This document shows positions 12,590-24,104 of a stretch of DNA of 64,000 nt, one piece after another; positions within the stretch are counted from its first letter, which is position 1, and every line of letters begins with the position of its first letter. The translations under genes and the position numbers were made by a program. Source of the stretch: Sternotherus odoratus (Eukaryota > Chordata > Testudines > Kinosternidae); NCBI GenBank assembly GCA_032164245.1, contig JAVMKO010000001.1, positions 167,143,434-167,207,433 of the forward strand, given 5' to 3'. The notes beneath the pieces are model-generated. The model was given only the letters and a program-made list of their open reading frames with translations, was not told where the DNA came from and did no database searches.

Positions 12590-13335
12590 CTAAATCAGCG
12601 CTGCTGTGATCGATGCAGCAGGTCTGGTGAAGCCACAATAAGTCAATGGCAGAATGCTCTCCCTACAACTTCAGTACTTCACCTCCCCAAGAAGTGGAAG
12701 CTATGTTGATGGAAGATCATCTGCTGTCGACATGGTGCAGTTTAGACCAGGGGTCTCAAACATGCGGCCCGGGGGCCACATGCGGCCCGCAAAGCCCTTC
12801 CCTGCGGCCCGCCAAGCTTCCTGGTGCCCCCACCCCACCCCCCGGACGGAGGGGCCAGAAGTGGAGGCTTCTCTGCTGCCTGGCTGGGCCGTGTGTGTTT
12901 CTAGCTCTGGACTTCCTAGATTGCTCTTGCTTTGTTTGCCAAACAGCTGTTGGTGGTGCCTAGCGCTTTCCAGGAGGGAATGGGGAGCTGCGTGCTCAGA
13001 GGAGGAGGTGGGGCAGAGGTGGGACCTCTTGGAAGGGGGGCAGCAAGGGCGGGGTGTGTGTCTGTGGTGCGGCCCTCAGGCCAGTGCACTAGTCCTCATG
13101 GAAGGGGTGGAGTGGGGGCACAGCCGGGGCAGCGAGGGTGTGTGTGTGTGTCAGTGGTGCGGCCCTCGAGCCAGTGCACTAGTCCTCATGCGGCCCTCGT
13201 GGTCATTTGAGTTTGAGACCCCTGGTTTAGACACTGCTGTAAGTCAATCTAAGCTATGTCAATTTAAATTACATATCTTAAATCACTTAACTAGCATAAT
13301 TTAGATTGACTTACCTTGTTTGTGTAGACCAGGCC
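12590..13335. mobile_element. Older MITE hosting a hAT insertion
   Basis: The segments either side of 12740-13232 look like two halves of one element. The left part has TTGTCTTCACTAAATCAGCG and ATGTTGATGG; the right part has AAGTCAATCTAAGC and ends TTTGTGTAGACCAGGCC. The outer ends share a TC-TTCACTA / TAGACCAGGCC flavour with the MITE at 16412. Limits are approximate. Confidence 0.5.
12748..13224. mobile_element. hAT-like element, CAGGGGTCTCAAAC ends, 477 bp
   Basis: Ends are CAGGGGTCTCAAAC and GTTTGAGACCCCTG, perfect inverted repeats. They are flanked by an exact 8-bp target duplication GTTTAGAC (12740-12747 and 13225-13232). The interior is GC-rich with repeated GCGGCCC and GTGCGGCCCTC words and a partial internal duplication (about 13058-13095 and 13156-13190). 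ORFs of 92-216 codons crossing it are shadows of GC-rich repeat DNA, not genes. Confidence 0.93.
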
Positions 13336-16300
13336 AAAGAGAGCTCTCCAAAGCAGACACCATCCAATCTGTCTCACTATATTTAAAATTGTTACTCTTG
13401 TGATGTGAATTAGTGTTCGCTGGTAATAGATTTGGGACTACCAAACTCATGTCATCCATATGAAGTTAAATTCATACCATGATTCCAGAAGTAAATGGAG
13501 ATATTGTTGTACACATTCAGGTAAAAATCTGTTTCAGAAAGTTTCTGAATGCAAAGGTTCTGCGATTGGTACAATTTGACCCCAGAACCTAATTTTCCAG
13601 TGCCCTCTTAGGACTGTAACAATGTTACTTCCGTTAAGCATAATTTGCCAGGCAAATTTCCTTTGTCGAGCCGTGACCTGAAGTAAATCAGAGGGATTTC
13701 CCTTTCAACTATCATCTCCCTCCTTGACCTGGAAAGTTATAATATCTAAGAGCCCAAGGAAGGTCATGCTCTGTGCATGTGTCAAGTTTAATTGCAATCC
13801 AACACTTCATTCTTGACTTCTCTTATCCTCAAAACAGACAGGTAGAAAGACTGTACTTAATATCACAATTAACTGTCCTGAGGCAATTACGCTGAAAGAC
13901 TAATTGTGATGGTGATGATAGTGCAAAAATAAACTGCCTTTTTCTCCAGAAAAGGGAGGCAAAAATAATAGGACTGTACATATAGACCATCTTTTCACAC
14001 TGAAGTACATAATAATACAATTTAGTTCAGTCTTGTCAGGTTGAGGAGGTATTAAAAAAATAATGCACACATAGCTTGTCTGACAGCCCAGCCACTAATG
14101 GAGTAAGTGACAATGGCTTTTTGCTCACTGCACACCAGGGAGTGCCTGGAAACTTTGTGAAAATAGATAGAAATCCAGTGGTATTCAGATTCCCGAGGGA
14201 GCTGAGGGACCAGTGGTGTGTCATTGCGAGTTAAATGATAAGAGTAGACTCATACCAGTGACGGAATACAAAATAAATAAATAAGTAAAAATTACTATAA
14301 AGGAAAACCATGATTTCTGCTTTCAGCGTGTAGATGTAATAATATGGTTTGTCTGTTTTATAATATGGCAACATTCCAAATTAGAGTTTGTTAGCCATGG
14401 AAAAAATAGCAAATAATTCATTTCTATTTAAATGTCTTTGCATTGCAGATGATGGACAGCATCAGGACAAGATTTAGTGGCCTGAGTTTGAGCTAACTGG
14501 TTTAGACAGCCAGTGGTTGTGGATTCAATTTGGAACAAAATAAATAAAATAAATAAATCTGACAGACTGACTTAAGCTGCTGCTGTAACATTTCAAGGCT
14601 TATGAATGTGCATCTTAATAAAAATGTTTTTATATGTAGAATCTTTTCTTTTTAAATAAAAGCAGAAATTTTGCCCCCAAAGAAACAGAAACCTGTACTT
14701 GGGGATGATTGCCAACGTTTGGGGTGTTCGAGCTCCGATACAACAGTTTGAAAGGGCTTTATTGTTCTTGCTAGGCCTAAAGAGCTAGGAGGGATAATTT
14801 AGCATCCAGCACTTTTATGGTTTTCCAAGATTTATTGAATTCAGCATGCAAATGTGAAAAAGCCTGCACTGAATCCTATTATAAAACTTGATATGTGTAT
14901 GTGACAGAGAGTTGTCACCTCAGGTACCTAAATGATGTTATTTTCCTTCTTCCTTGGACGAAGGGGGCAAAGTTGATTCACACAGACCTAAATACATCCA
15001 TCAAAAGGGAAGGTTGGATGAACAGGCTTGATTTAGCTTGGAGACAGCCTGCCTTTTCTACAAACGAGGCTCTGGACTTGATAGGAATAGGTTTAAATAC
15101 ATTATAGAAGAAAATCTGCTTTTTAAGATCTTATATTCTGAAACATTCCAAATTTGTGCAAAATCTATATGCTTGTGACTATGGATTTTATTTTGTCATA
15201 CGTTATCTTGGAATACACCAGAGCATACTGCAAAATGTAGTTTTTCTTTCAATTAATTGCAAAATATACTTCCTTTCCTGCCAGGCTTTCATCACATTGC
15301 CAAGGGGTTTGATATCAAATAGTGTCTGTATTCTGGTTACAACACTGATAAATCTCTGAAGTAAATTATAAAATAGCTCACATTTCTCAGTGTGAGGAAT
15401 GCATAATTATTACCTGAAAATCTAATCACACTGTACCAACTCTAATCAAAATGGATCATCTCCCTTTGCTGGAAATGATAGTTTATATAACTATATTGAA
15501 AATGAATATTATAAGGAATTGGAATAAACTCCTTCACCCCCAAAATAAAGACAAGGGCCACATGGTTCTATTGGCTCAACTCCACTGAGGTGAATGGAGT
15601 TACCAGCAGAATATTTGGCCAAAGATCTTTATTTTGTCATCGGTCCATATGCACCACCCCTATTTAATTCTTTAAGAGTTTGCAGGCAGATTAAGGACTA
15701 TGTCCTAGCTAGCGTACAAATGTTATAGTATGTTCTTGCACCATGTGGGGGGGCTAGGAGGATTTAATTTGATGATAAATTTAAATGAGAAATCACCATA
15801 CATAACTGCTCCTATAATATTGGACCCATAAATGCATCTAATTTTTAGGGCATTATTAGTAACATATCTACAGACAGTCTACATTAGTCTTGAGCATGAA
15901 GAGATGCTGGGTTGGGTAAGAACAACTGCACAAAATAAATACAATGCTTTTAAAAATATGGTTACCATGGAAAGGGTCAGAATTTGCCAAATAGTCTAAG
16001 ATAAAGTTTGTCAAAGAGTTGTACCTGGTTGCATTTTAATTTTAACAGACTGATTTAAGAGACTTTTGATTTATACTTTGGTATTTCTTGGAAGTCAACC
16101 AAACTCACTTTAACTGATGAATATTTACATAAATTCACCCACAAATCCTTAATGTTTTTATTTTATACTCTACCTTAATTTCCATCAATATAGTTTATTT
16201 ACCTAATAATCATTTTTTTTCTTGGTTAACTTTGATCATCTCACTAATTTTTTCCCATATAAAGTATATTTGAGAGATGATTTATTCTGAAGTGGATCAG

Positions 16301-16411
16301 AACATCATAGAGGCTCCAATTCTATTATCATTATTTTTTTCATTATTAAATCAACCTTGTAAATCAATAATTCAGATATGACTCAAAAAGTTGCACATTT
16401 CAAGTTACATA
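13336..16411. other. Intronic sequence, no gene
   Basis: AT-rich unique-looking DNA. A diverged foldback word (ACTCCACTGAGGTGAATGGA) sits at about 15580-15600. No supported coding sequence. Confidence 0.55.
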
Positions 16412-16724
16412 GGGCTGGTCTTCACTACCCGCCGCATCGGCGGGTAGTGATTGATCTGTTAGCGATCGATTTCTTGTGTCTGGTAAAGACGTGAGAAATC
16501 GATCGCTCACGGCGCCCCCATCGACTCTGGAACTCCAGCTTGCCAGGAGGCGCAAGCTGGAGTCGATGGGGGAGCGCGCCGCTGCCTGCCGCCGCCACCG
16601 TTGCCGTGAGGACAGCAGGTAAGTCGGCTGCAGATACGCAAACTTCAGCTACGTGATTTACGTAGCTGAAGTTGCGTATCAGCAGTCGATCCCCCCCCCC
16701 GTAGTGAAGTAGTGAAGACCAGCC
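16412..16724. mobile_element. Palindromic GC-rich MITE (GGGCTGGTCTTCACTAC ends)
   Basis: GGGCTGGTCTTCACTAC at the left is matched by GTAGTGAAGACCAGCC at the right. Three inner hairpins are stacked along it: GCGATCGATTTCT with AGAAATCGATCGC, CCCCATCGACTC with GAGTCGATGGGG, and CTTCAGCTACGT with ACGTAGCTGAAG. Target duplication is uncertain (possibly ATA), so assignment to PIF/Harbinger is only a guess. The 313-bp element carries no transposase. Confidence 0.85.
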
Positions 16725-17194
16725 AATAGGTTGATCATCTGAATCCCTATGTAATCCAATCTATCTGTGGTGTGTGAAACACCCAACACCTCGGTAGCCA
16801 AGAGCCTCCCCTCCCCCATTCTTCTCACATGCATTTTGTTCGCTCTTCTGTCTGATGCCTTGTTCAGAGCATGGCACACACATGAAGCTCTGAAAATAGA
16901 TTTTGTTTTGTTTGACTACTGTATGTGCCCTCACACATTCATATTCACTGCATACTAATTAAGAGAGCTGTGTAGGTTTTAGTCGGCTTATACCACCTTG
17001 TATGTCTCAGAGTGCAAGGATCCCTTTTCTGCTGTCATCCATTCACGAGGGCCTAGAATGCCACAGTGGTTGATCTCAGTTCCTACTCTGACTTATTTTG
17101 ATCTGTAAGGTCCTCTTTTAAGGTAAAGACTAAATCTTAATTTGGGCCAGCAAGGCTCTGAGTTTTGCCCTCAAACTATTTCACACAGAGGGTA

Positions 17195-17570
17195 AAAAAC
17201 CACCCTACCCCCTGAACGACAAATTTAACTGATGAAAAGCACCAGCATGAATAACGCTTTATTGTCAGGGGTGCTGTCCTGCTGACAAAGCTACTGCTGC
17301 TTCGGGGATAGGATGACCAGATGTCACGATTTTATAGGGACAGTCCCGATTTTGGGGGCTTTTTCTTATATAGGCACCTATTACCCCCGACTCCTGTCCC
17401 AATTTTTTTTTACACTTGCTATCTGTTCACCCTACTTGTGGTGGGGGAGTTTTTTGGTGGTGGGAGAGTGCTCTCTTGCTCACAAACAGCAGCTACACTG
17501 TGTGCCTTTTTGTGGCACGGCTGTACCAGCACAGCCGTGTCACTAAAAGGTGCATAGTGTAGACAAATCT
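17195..17570. mobile_element. Decayed MITE split by a second MITE
   Basis: Sequence around the insertion at 17309-17434 (ACCACCCTACCCCCTGAAC, TGCTGTCCTGCTGACAAAGC, GAGAGTGCTCTCTTGCTC, GTGTCACTAAAAGGTGCATA, TAGTGTAGAC) resembles turtle MITEs rich in short palindromes. Outer limits are approximate and the family is unassigned. Confidence 0.4.
17309..17434. mobile_element. Short hAT-like MITE, TAGGATGACCAGAT ends
   Basis: The left end TAGGATGACCAGATGTC and right end ATCTGTTCACCCTA are imperfect inverted repeats. Between them lie ATTTTATAGGGACAGTCCCG and CCTATTACCCCCGACTCC, which I know as a common short turtle repeat. The flanks CTTCGGGG and CTTGTGGT are at best a decayed 8-bp duplication. Its ends resemble those of the larger elements at 21301 and 32827. 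Confidence 0.7.
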
Positions 17571-17732
17571 TTAGAGTTTATAGGTAAACTATAGAAAGGA
17601 TGATCTTGTAGTTAAAGAATGAACTGCCGCTCACAGGGGCTCAGTTCCCCCACACTATCACAAACTCCTATGACCTTGAACAAGTCACTTCATGCCATTT
17701 TTTCAGTAGTATTATGCCATCTAAAGCTTTTA

Positions 17733-17858
17733 GATAGGTGCCTAGTGGGATTTTCAAAAATGCTTGCGTAGGTTTGGCACCTAATTGTCATTGAGAACCA
17801 TGGGAGTTTAGCTACATAACCTGCTTAGACACTTTTGCAAATCCCACTAGATGCCTAC
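17733..17858. repeat. Foldback repeat next to a hAT element
   Basis: AGGTGCCTAGTGGGATTT is mirrored by AAATCCCACTAGATGCCTA about 100 bp downstream. It belongs to the ancient palindromic sauropsid repeats. Confidence 0.7.
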
Positions 17859-17872
17859 CTGAATATTTAAGC

Positions 17873-18882
17873 CAGGGGTCTCAAACTCAAATGACCACGA
17901 GGGCCGCATGAGGACTAGTTCATTGGCCCAAGGGCCACATCACTGACACGCCCCCCTCGCTGCCCCCGCCTATACCCCCACCCCTTCCATGAGGTCCCAC
18001 CCCTGCCCCGCCTCCTCCCCTGAGCGCGCAGCTCCCAGCTCCTCGCCCTGACAAATAAGGCATTGAATTTTCTCTTTTACTGCTGTGAAAAAATATAAAT
18101 TCTCCCATTTGTCTTGGAAAAAACTCTTTTCTCCCATGAATGTTCTTTTTTTTTGTGATAAAGTCATTTCCAAGCCGTTTTAATCAAATATATTCACTTA
18201 ATAATGCACCTCACTCAAAGGACCAAACAGGAACTTAGCTCTACTTCTATTAAAGCACCTTCCTGGACGGGGCTGCACTCACACTCCACTCTTGCTCTGC
18301 CTCTTCCAACCTCTTCCCTGTCCCCTTCAAACCCCTTCATCAAAGTTCCCACCCCAACTCCGCCCCCTCCCCGCCCCTAGTCCAACCCCTTCATCAAAGT
18401 TCCCACCCCAACTCCGCCCCCTCCCCGCCCCTAGTCCAACCCCTTTATCAAAGTTCCCACCCCAACTCCGCCCCCTCCCTGCCCCTAGTCCAACCCCTTC
18501 ATCAAAGTTCCCACCCCAACTCCGCCCCCTCCCTGCCCCTAGTCCAACCCCTTGCCCAAATCCCCGCCCCTTTCTCCCCCTCCTCCCCTGTTCAGGAGCC
18601 CGCTCCTGGCCTCTCCCTCCCAGAAACCGCTAAGCTGCCAGAGAACTGCCTGGCCATAGGCAGAGCTGTGGGGAGTGGCGCGTGGGTTAGAAACACGTGG
18701 AGGAGTGGGGCGGGGGGGAGCTTGGTGGAGGGGCCGCGGGGAGCTTGGCGGGGGGCCGTGGGGAGCTTGGTGGGGGGGCCGCAGGGAGCTTGGCGGGGGG
18801 GCCGTGGGGAGAGCATCGTGGGCCGCAGGGAAGGGCTTTGTGGGCCGCATGCGGCCCGCGGGCCGCATGTTTGAGACCCCTG
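17873..18882. mobile_element. hAT-like element, CAGGGGTCTCAAAC ends, 1,010 bp, reverse-oriented core
   Basis: This has the same CAGGGGTCTCAAAC / GTTTGAGACCCCTG ends as the element at 12748. The 8-bp target duplications are ATTTAAGC (17865-17872) and ATTTAAGT (18883-18890). Internal GCGGCCC, GGCCGCATG and GACTAGTTCATTGG words match the 12748 copy in opposite orientation. It is twice as long because of a 54-bp tandem array and a second G-rich repeat (about 18700-18830). ORFs of 60-113 codons inside are low-complexity shadows. Confidence 0.92.
18328..18560. repeat. 54-bp tandem array, 4 copies plus a partial
   Basis: CAAAGTTCCCACCCCAACTC starts at 18341, 18395, 18449 and 18503, an exact 54-bp period with very few differences. 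Because 54 is a multiple of three, one frame gives a repeated PSSKFPPQLRPLPAP-like peptide, which is a by-product of the repeat. Confidence 0.95.
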
Positions 18883-18890
18883 ATTTAAGT

Positions 18891-20201
18891 GCTTGAATAA
18901 GTTTAAAAAACTGTCCCTTAGTCTTTATGTGCTTCAGTCCCCCTTCTATACAACACTTACCACTGTGGTGTGCTGATCTCTTTGAGGACCTCTATCTTAC
19001 AAACAAACTTCTTGCTTTAGAATTCTGTACTACATTGGAATTGCTCGCTTTCCTTTTCCAATAGTAGACTGGGTAATGAAAAACCCCATGTATATCTCTA
19101 AATTATTTTTAACAAAGTAAGGTTTTTCCAAAATAATCCTGATTCTGACATTTTTTTCCAGTCTGTGGAATATTAAAATGTTATTAGCTAGCTGAAAAGG
19201 GTAATTACTGTATTTATTACCATTTGCTTAGGAACCTGACAGAACAGTGGTACAGTAGGTGTCATAGTGCAATTAGTAACATCAGTAACTTTATATTACC
19301 TATTATAGTGTTGTAATAGCAATATTAATTCAGCTAAGAATCAATTGGCAAGCCCTCAGCCTTTCAGTTTAACTTTTACTTTTATGCAGTTGCCTTTCCT
19401 AAGCTATTTTTATAGAATATATTATATAGAGAGAATATATATAGAGAGAGAATATATCACTTTCTACAGTTTTTTAAAATAGCCCTTACATAGGCAATTC
19501 ATATAGGTTTCAATATTTACCCATTATACTACTCTTCTTCTAAGCACATACTCAAGACAAATGTGGCAGCCGTTGTTTAGTATCCCTATATTCTAGATAG
19601 TTGTCACAGCTTTAACTAGGTCATAAAAAGGAGAAAAAGAGAGGGAAAGCATGAAAGGAGAAAACAAGAGAAGAGCAAGCATATAAATTCTTTGTGAAAG
19701 AGAGGCCAATAAGCAGTTATACTTGGAGAATGATTGTTTTGCATTAGTCAATTCAAAGTCTATTCTAGCAAAAAATAAAATAAAAATAGAACCAGAACAA
19801 AATATGGAGCTTTCATTTCCTAACTCTTTTTTTCAATGTCAAAGGAGGTTTAGAAATAGTGGTGGGTGGTGGGTTTTTTTCTGGTCTTGGGTCATCCAAT
19901 GACATCTATTTTTGAAAGAGACTGTGTAACAAGCTGACAAGGATTTTCCTTTAGCTCACCTTATTAGCAAGTATCTTAGTTGGAGCCCAGCAGGGAGTTG
20001 TAGTCTTATTACTCAGTGGGGCAGGCTTAGCTCCTTAGACATGAACCTGAGTGTAAGGGAGATAGATATCTCCCTCCAGGAGATGGGATGATGGTGAAAG
20101 GCCTGACAAAGGGACCATAGGAAAAACAAACCACGGTGCAACACTTAGGCTGAGATGTATGCAGTGTACAGTTTTGGAATTAACCTTTCTGTTTACAAAG
20201 C
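18891..20201. other. Intronic sequence, no gene
   Basis: AT-rich, with a TATAGAGA-type simple repeat at about 19419-19460. No supported coding sequence. Confidence 0.55.
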
Positions 20202-20510
20202 CAGGGCCAGCTCTAGGTCTTTTGCCACACCAAGCAAAAAAAAATTTGGCTGTCCCCCACCCGAGCCCTGGGTTCTGTCCCGCACCCCACTACTGCCTCA
20301 GCCCTGGCTCTCCCTCTCCCACCCACAGCCCCTGCTGCCCCAGCTCTGGGCTTCCTCCCTTCCCCCCCACCAGTGCCCTCCATCCCCGCCATCTTCATCC
20401 CCTGTCGCCCCAGCGCTGGGCTCTCCCCCACCCCACCTGCACCCCCTGCCACCCCAGCCATGGGTCACTGGTAACTCGCTCCCAGGGCAGGTCATTCAGC
20501 AGGAATTTTG
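20202..20510 (+). mobile_element. MITE with CAGGGCCAGCTCTA left end (C-rich core)
   Basis: It begins CAGGGCCAGCTCTAGGTC and continues into a C-rich, CCCAGC- and CTCCCCCACC-repeating core, as in the copy at 12247. The right end near 20500 is not clear. The two overlapping ORFs (135 and 145 codons) are products of the C-rich repeat. Confidence 0.6.
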
Positions 20511-21292
20511 GATGTGCACAGAACACAGACAGGATTGGTTCCCATATGGTTACAGAACTGCAGTAAAGTGGAACAATTTTCAGCTCGTGTGATTGGAGGA
20601 TATCTGGATGGATATTATAAAACTGTCCTACATAAATGAGGAAAAGTTGAGGTGCCTTTATTACTTTTTTGTTCCACTCTGTTTCTATGGGGAATTTGCC
20701 AATGCAATATCACTGTCTTCTGTTTAAAGAAATAAAACTAAAAAACCCCAGCCATGGCTGTTGAAAATAGCAATTCGAGTCCTAATAACCACTAGGAAAC
20801 ATTTCTTGCTCAGTTTTAGCCTACTTTTTCTACAGCAAGTTACAGTGGATCAGTAGATTTGAATTGGGAGAAATGAAGTAACAACAGCCAAAACTGAGCT
20901 CCAGCACTCCTGAATGTTGAGGGTGTTCAAGTCTGGAAGGCAGGTGCTAGATTCCCTTTCTGAATATTAGCTAAATCTGGAAAAAAAAGTAAATTTCTGC
21001 TTCCATGGCTCAGATGTGGAAATCCTCCCAGGTGCCTGGTTCTGTATCTAAAGCTGTCCAGGGCCTCTAGTAGAGCCTCCCCTCCCTTACTTTTCATTTT
21101 CAATTCTAGTGGGATCCACGTACCTCCCTTGCCAGGCTTCAGATCGAGAGGTGCACTGTCCATTTAGTCCCCACAATTCCTTCTTCGGGGGCTGCAAGGT
21201 GAGGTCACACCAGTATCCCTAATCCATCTGGGGAAGTCTTCTGAAGGGGATATCTGGGCCAAAGCCTTCTACTCCTTAGGCATACTTGTTCC
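20511..21292. other. Intronic sequence, no gene
   Basis: Unique-looking DNA; nothing recognised. Confidence 0.5.
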
Positions 21293-21300
21293 CCGTTCAC

Positions 21301-22057
21301 TAGGGTTACCATAAGTCCATATTTTCACAGACATGTCTGACTTTTTGGGTTTTAAATAGCCATCCAGGAGGAATTTGTGAAACTCTCAAAAGGTCCAGGA
21401 TTTCCCTCCCAATGCAGAGCGTGGCGTGGCTGACAGGGCAGCCCAGCAGGATTGAGCTGCTCGCATCAGGGCCTCCAGCATCCAGATCTCCTCCCTTCCT
21501 CCCCTCCCCTTCCCTGCAGTCTCAGTGCGCCGGGCCGGCAGTGCTCTGGGGGAGGCTGCGTGCTCCACGGGGGAGCGCAGCAGTGTCTGGCTCCATGTGG
21601 AGCCAGACTCGCTGGTCTGAGTGGCACAGTAAGGGGGCCAAGAAGTTGGAGAAGGGGCATGGGTCCCGGGGGGCAGTCAAGGGACAGGAAGTGGGGGGGT
21701 TGGATGGGTCGGGGTTCAGGGAGTGGGGATGTCAGGGGGTGTGGGTGTGGAGAGGAGGGGCAGCAGTCAGGGGACAGGTACGGGGCGGGATCCTAGGGGG
21801 GAAGTTAGGGTGGGGGGGCCTCAGGAGTGGGCAGTCGGGGACAAGGAGAAGGGAGGCTTAGATATGGGGTGGGGTCCCTGGGAACAGTTCGGGACAGTGG
21901 TCCCGGGAGGGGGCGATCAGGGGGTGGAGGGGTTGGATGTGTTGGGGGTTCTGTGGGGGGCAGTCAGGGGGCAGGATGTGGGAGGGAATGGATCGGGGCG
22001 GGGCTACCGCCCCTGTGGAATGTCCTCTTTTTTGAATGTTAAAACATGGTATCCCTA
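21301..22057. mobile_element. hAT-like element, TAGGGTTACCATA ends, 757 bp
   Basis: The left end TAGGGTTACCATAAGTCC is mirrored by CATGGTATCCCTA at the right. An exact 8-bp target duplication CCGTTCAC flanks it (21293-21300 and 22058-22065). The core (21600-22010) is G-rich with irregular GGGGG repeats and AGGGGACAGG/CAGTCAGGGG words. ORFs of 60-149 codons in all frames reflect this composition. Confidence 0.93.
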
Positions 22058-22204
22058 CCGTTCACAGTGCCACCCCTTCTAGCAGCCAGCTCTCCATTCA
22101 TGGCAAGCTGCAGCATGAGGTCTCAGCTACCTCACTCCCTCCCCCTCCCTTTCCTGTTGATAGCCACCAAGGAAATGCTGGGAAATATAGTTCTTTTCCT
22201 GCTC

Positions 22205-22324
22205 CAGGGCTGGCGCTATAGGCAGGGAGCTAACCAAGGAAAAAAGACGATCGCCCAAATGCCACCTCTGCAAATGTGCCGCCGCAAGCACCTACTTGCT
22301 TTGCTGGTGCTAGAACCGTCCCTG
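22205..22324 (-). mobile_element. Short MITE, CAGGGCTGGCGCTATA ends
   Basis: CAGGGCTGGCGCTATAGG at the left is matched by GCTAGAACCGTCCCTG at the right. GCTTTGCTGGTGCTAG and CACCTACTTGC are the reverse complement of the 12247 family's left end (CACCAGCAAAGCAAGCAGGT). This copy is only 120 bp. Confidence 0.7.
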
Positions 22325-22569
22325 ATCGTGTCATACTGGCCAAAAGAGACGGAAAAATACACAGAAGAAAATATTCCATCATTTTCAAGAAAGGAGTATT
22401 TGAAGTATTTTAAAATATATGATAAGGTAGAGTAATGAAATAACAAAGTGACCCTTTCCTATATTTTAATATTATTTACAATTTAACATAGGAACTACCA
22501 TATTGCATCACTCCAGTGGCCCACAATATCCTGTGTCTGGCAGTGGCCAGACATGCATCACAGTAATGC

Positions 22570-22700
22570 TCAGAAGCCTCATTGCTGTAGATGTTGTACA
22601 GCCATATGGTAAAACACAGTTCATACCCCAAGGAGCTTACAACCTTAGTAAGACACCATACAACAGGCCGATGAAAAACTAAGATGGAGGAGGGAAATTG
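22570..22700 (+). repeat. Ancient interspersed repeat fragment
   Basis: Contains CCCCAAGGAGCTTACAACCT followed by an AAGACACC-like tail, the same motif series as at 5925. Family not named. Confidence 0.4.
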
Positions 22701-22729
22701 AGGAAGGATGGAGAAACAGCAACAGGATC

Positions 22730-23345
22730 TTTTTTTAGTTTTAAGGCCAGAGTGGACCATTATGATCATCTAGTCTGACCTCCTGTATAACATATAACAG
22801 GCCATAACATTGTTAGTGATTCCTGCATCAAACCCATAACTTCTATCTGAGCTATAGCCTGTTAGAAAGCTATCTAATCTTGATTTAAAGACTGCATGTG
22901 ACTGCTTCATGTCTCTAGGTAAGTTGTTTTAATGGGTTAAGTTCTTTCACTGTTAAAAATGTGCACCTTATTTCCAGTATCAGTTTGTCTAGCTTCAATT
23001 TCCAGCCATTTAATCTTATGTGGTTGCCTGCTAAATTAATGAACTCTCTATTATCAGACGTCTTCTCCCTTATAGTCCAAAATCAAGTAAACTTCCTCAG
23101 CCTTCTCCTTGATAAACAATTAGATTGTGCAACTTTAGTCTCTCATGGTAACACACGTTTTTCAGACCTCCCCAAACCATATTCATTGTCCTTTTCCAAA
23201 CCCTTTCCAATTCTTCAACATCCTTTTTGAAGGTCAGACACCAGAATGAGAAACACTATTCTGGTAATGGACTCAGTGATGCCCATGGACAGGGTACTAC
23301 CACCTCCCTAATCCTACTTGATATTCTTCTGTCTATAAATCCAAG
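22730..23345 (-). mobile_element. CR1 LINE 3' region, antisense
   Basis: Reading + it begins AAGGCCAGAGTGGACCATTA and TCATCTAGTCTGACCTCC, the reverse complement of a CR1 3' end. It continues with TCTTGATTTAAAGACTGC, CACTGTTAAAAATGTGCACC and TTGTCTAGCTTCAATTTCCA, all standard antisense CR1 wording. The 5' part is truncated near 23345. An 89-codon + strand ORF inside is spurious. Confidence 0.88.
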
Positions 23346-23839
23346 GATCTCACATTATTAGTGCAAGTTAGGCAACTGCTACTGTAAAATTAACTCTTAG
23401 TTAATTATGTCAACATTTTACTCTGAATTAAAACTTAAAATCAAAACAATCTGATTGGTAAGTGGAAAGTGGGTCTTAATTTTATCTTGTGACTGTGTTT
23501 TGTATGTTTTCACTGAAGGTCAAATTCTGAAGTCAATGTGACTACTTGTGTGAGTAAGATAAAGAGTTTCTAAAACATTCAGTTACAGTTCCATTTACAA
23601 AGTATGTGTGTATATATACATGCATACAAACATTTTTATTGTATTTTAAGGAATAGGTAGGTCAGTACCACAGAGTTTGCCCATGATACTGTCTTCGTAA
23701 CTAAAGCTGGGTGAAATTTTTTTGACAAATAGTTTATTCATTACAAAAAATAATAATAATGCAGAATAATTTCAGAATAGTTTCAGACAAAACATTGAGG
23801 CGGGAGGGCTAGCTTCATAGAAGAGGAGCTGGTTCCCTT
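23346..23839. other. Intronic sequence, no gene
   Basis: AT-rich with short TATA/CATA simple-sequence at about 23606-23625 and an AAATTTTTTTGACAAAT stretch that may be a decayed DNA transposon. No gene. Confidence 0.5.
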
Positions 23840-23960
23840 ACATCCTATAGCCCAATGGTTAGGGTACTCATCTGGAGCATGGGAGACCCAGATTCAAATT
23901 CCTGCTCTGAAGCAAGTATGTCCATACACACATGCCTATAGCCTGGTGGTTAGGAGGGGG
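23840..23960 (+). mobile_element. tRNA-derived SINE with Pol III boxes
   Basis: TAGCCCAATGGTTAGG (23848-23863) looks like an A box and GATTCAAATTCC (23891-23902) a B box, with spacing right for a tRNA-derived promoter. A second A-box-like TAGCCTGGTGGTTAGG follows at about 23940, hinting at a dimer or adjacent copy. No tRNA acceptor stem forms, so this is a SINE rather than a tRNA gene. Confidence 0.7.
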
Positions 23961-24104
23961 AAATATTTTGTTAGACCCAAACAAGTTTATTTTTATTATT
24001 GGAACCACCAGTGAACCCAAAAAGTTAGTTATTTAACCAGCTCTGTTTATAACCTCTGCCCTACATTCCCCCTTCCACATCTCTGTGTTTTCTCTTTTCT
24101 TGTC

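Noticed and set aside
12646..13304. A 216-codon + strand ORF
   Set aside because: It runs from one MITE through a hAT element into flanking sequence. Composition is GC-driven and overlapping ORFs exist in other frames.
18328..18560. CRISPR-like regular spacing
   Set aside because: It is a head-to-tail tandem repeat with no unique spacers, in a eukaryotic genome.
18292..18633. A 113-codon ORF with an 18-residue proline-rich repeat
   Set aside because: The repeat is the 54-bp tandem array inside a hAT-like element; nothing suggests expression.
23840..23960. A tRNA gene
   Set aside because: A and B boxes are present but no acceptor or anticodon stem can be formed; it fits a tRNA-derived SINE.
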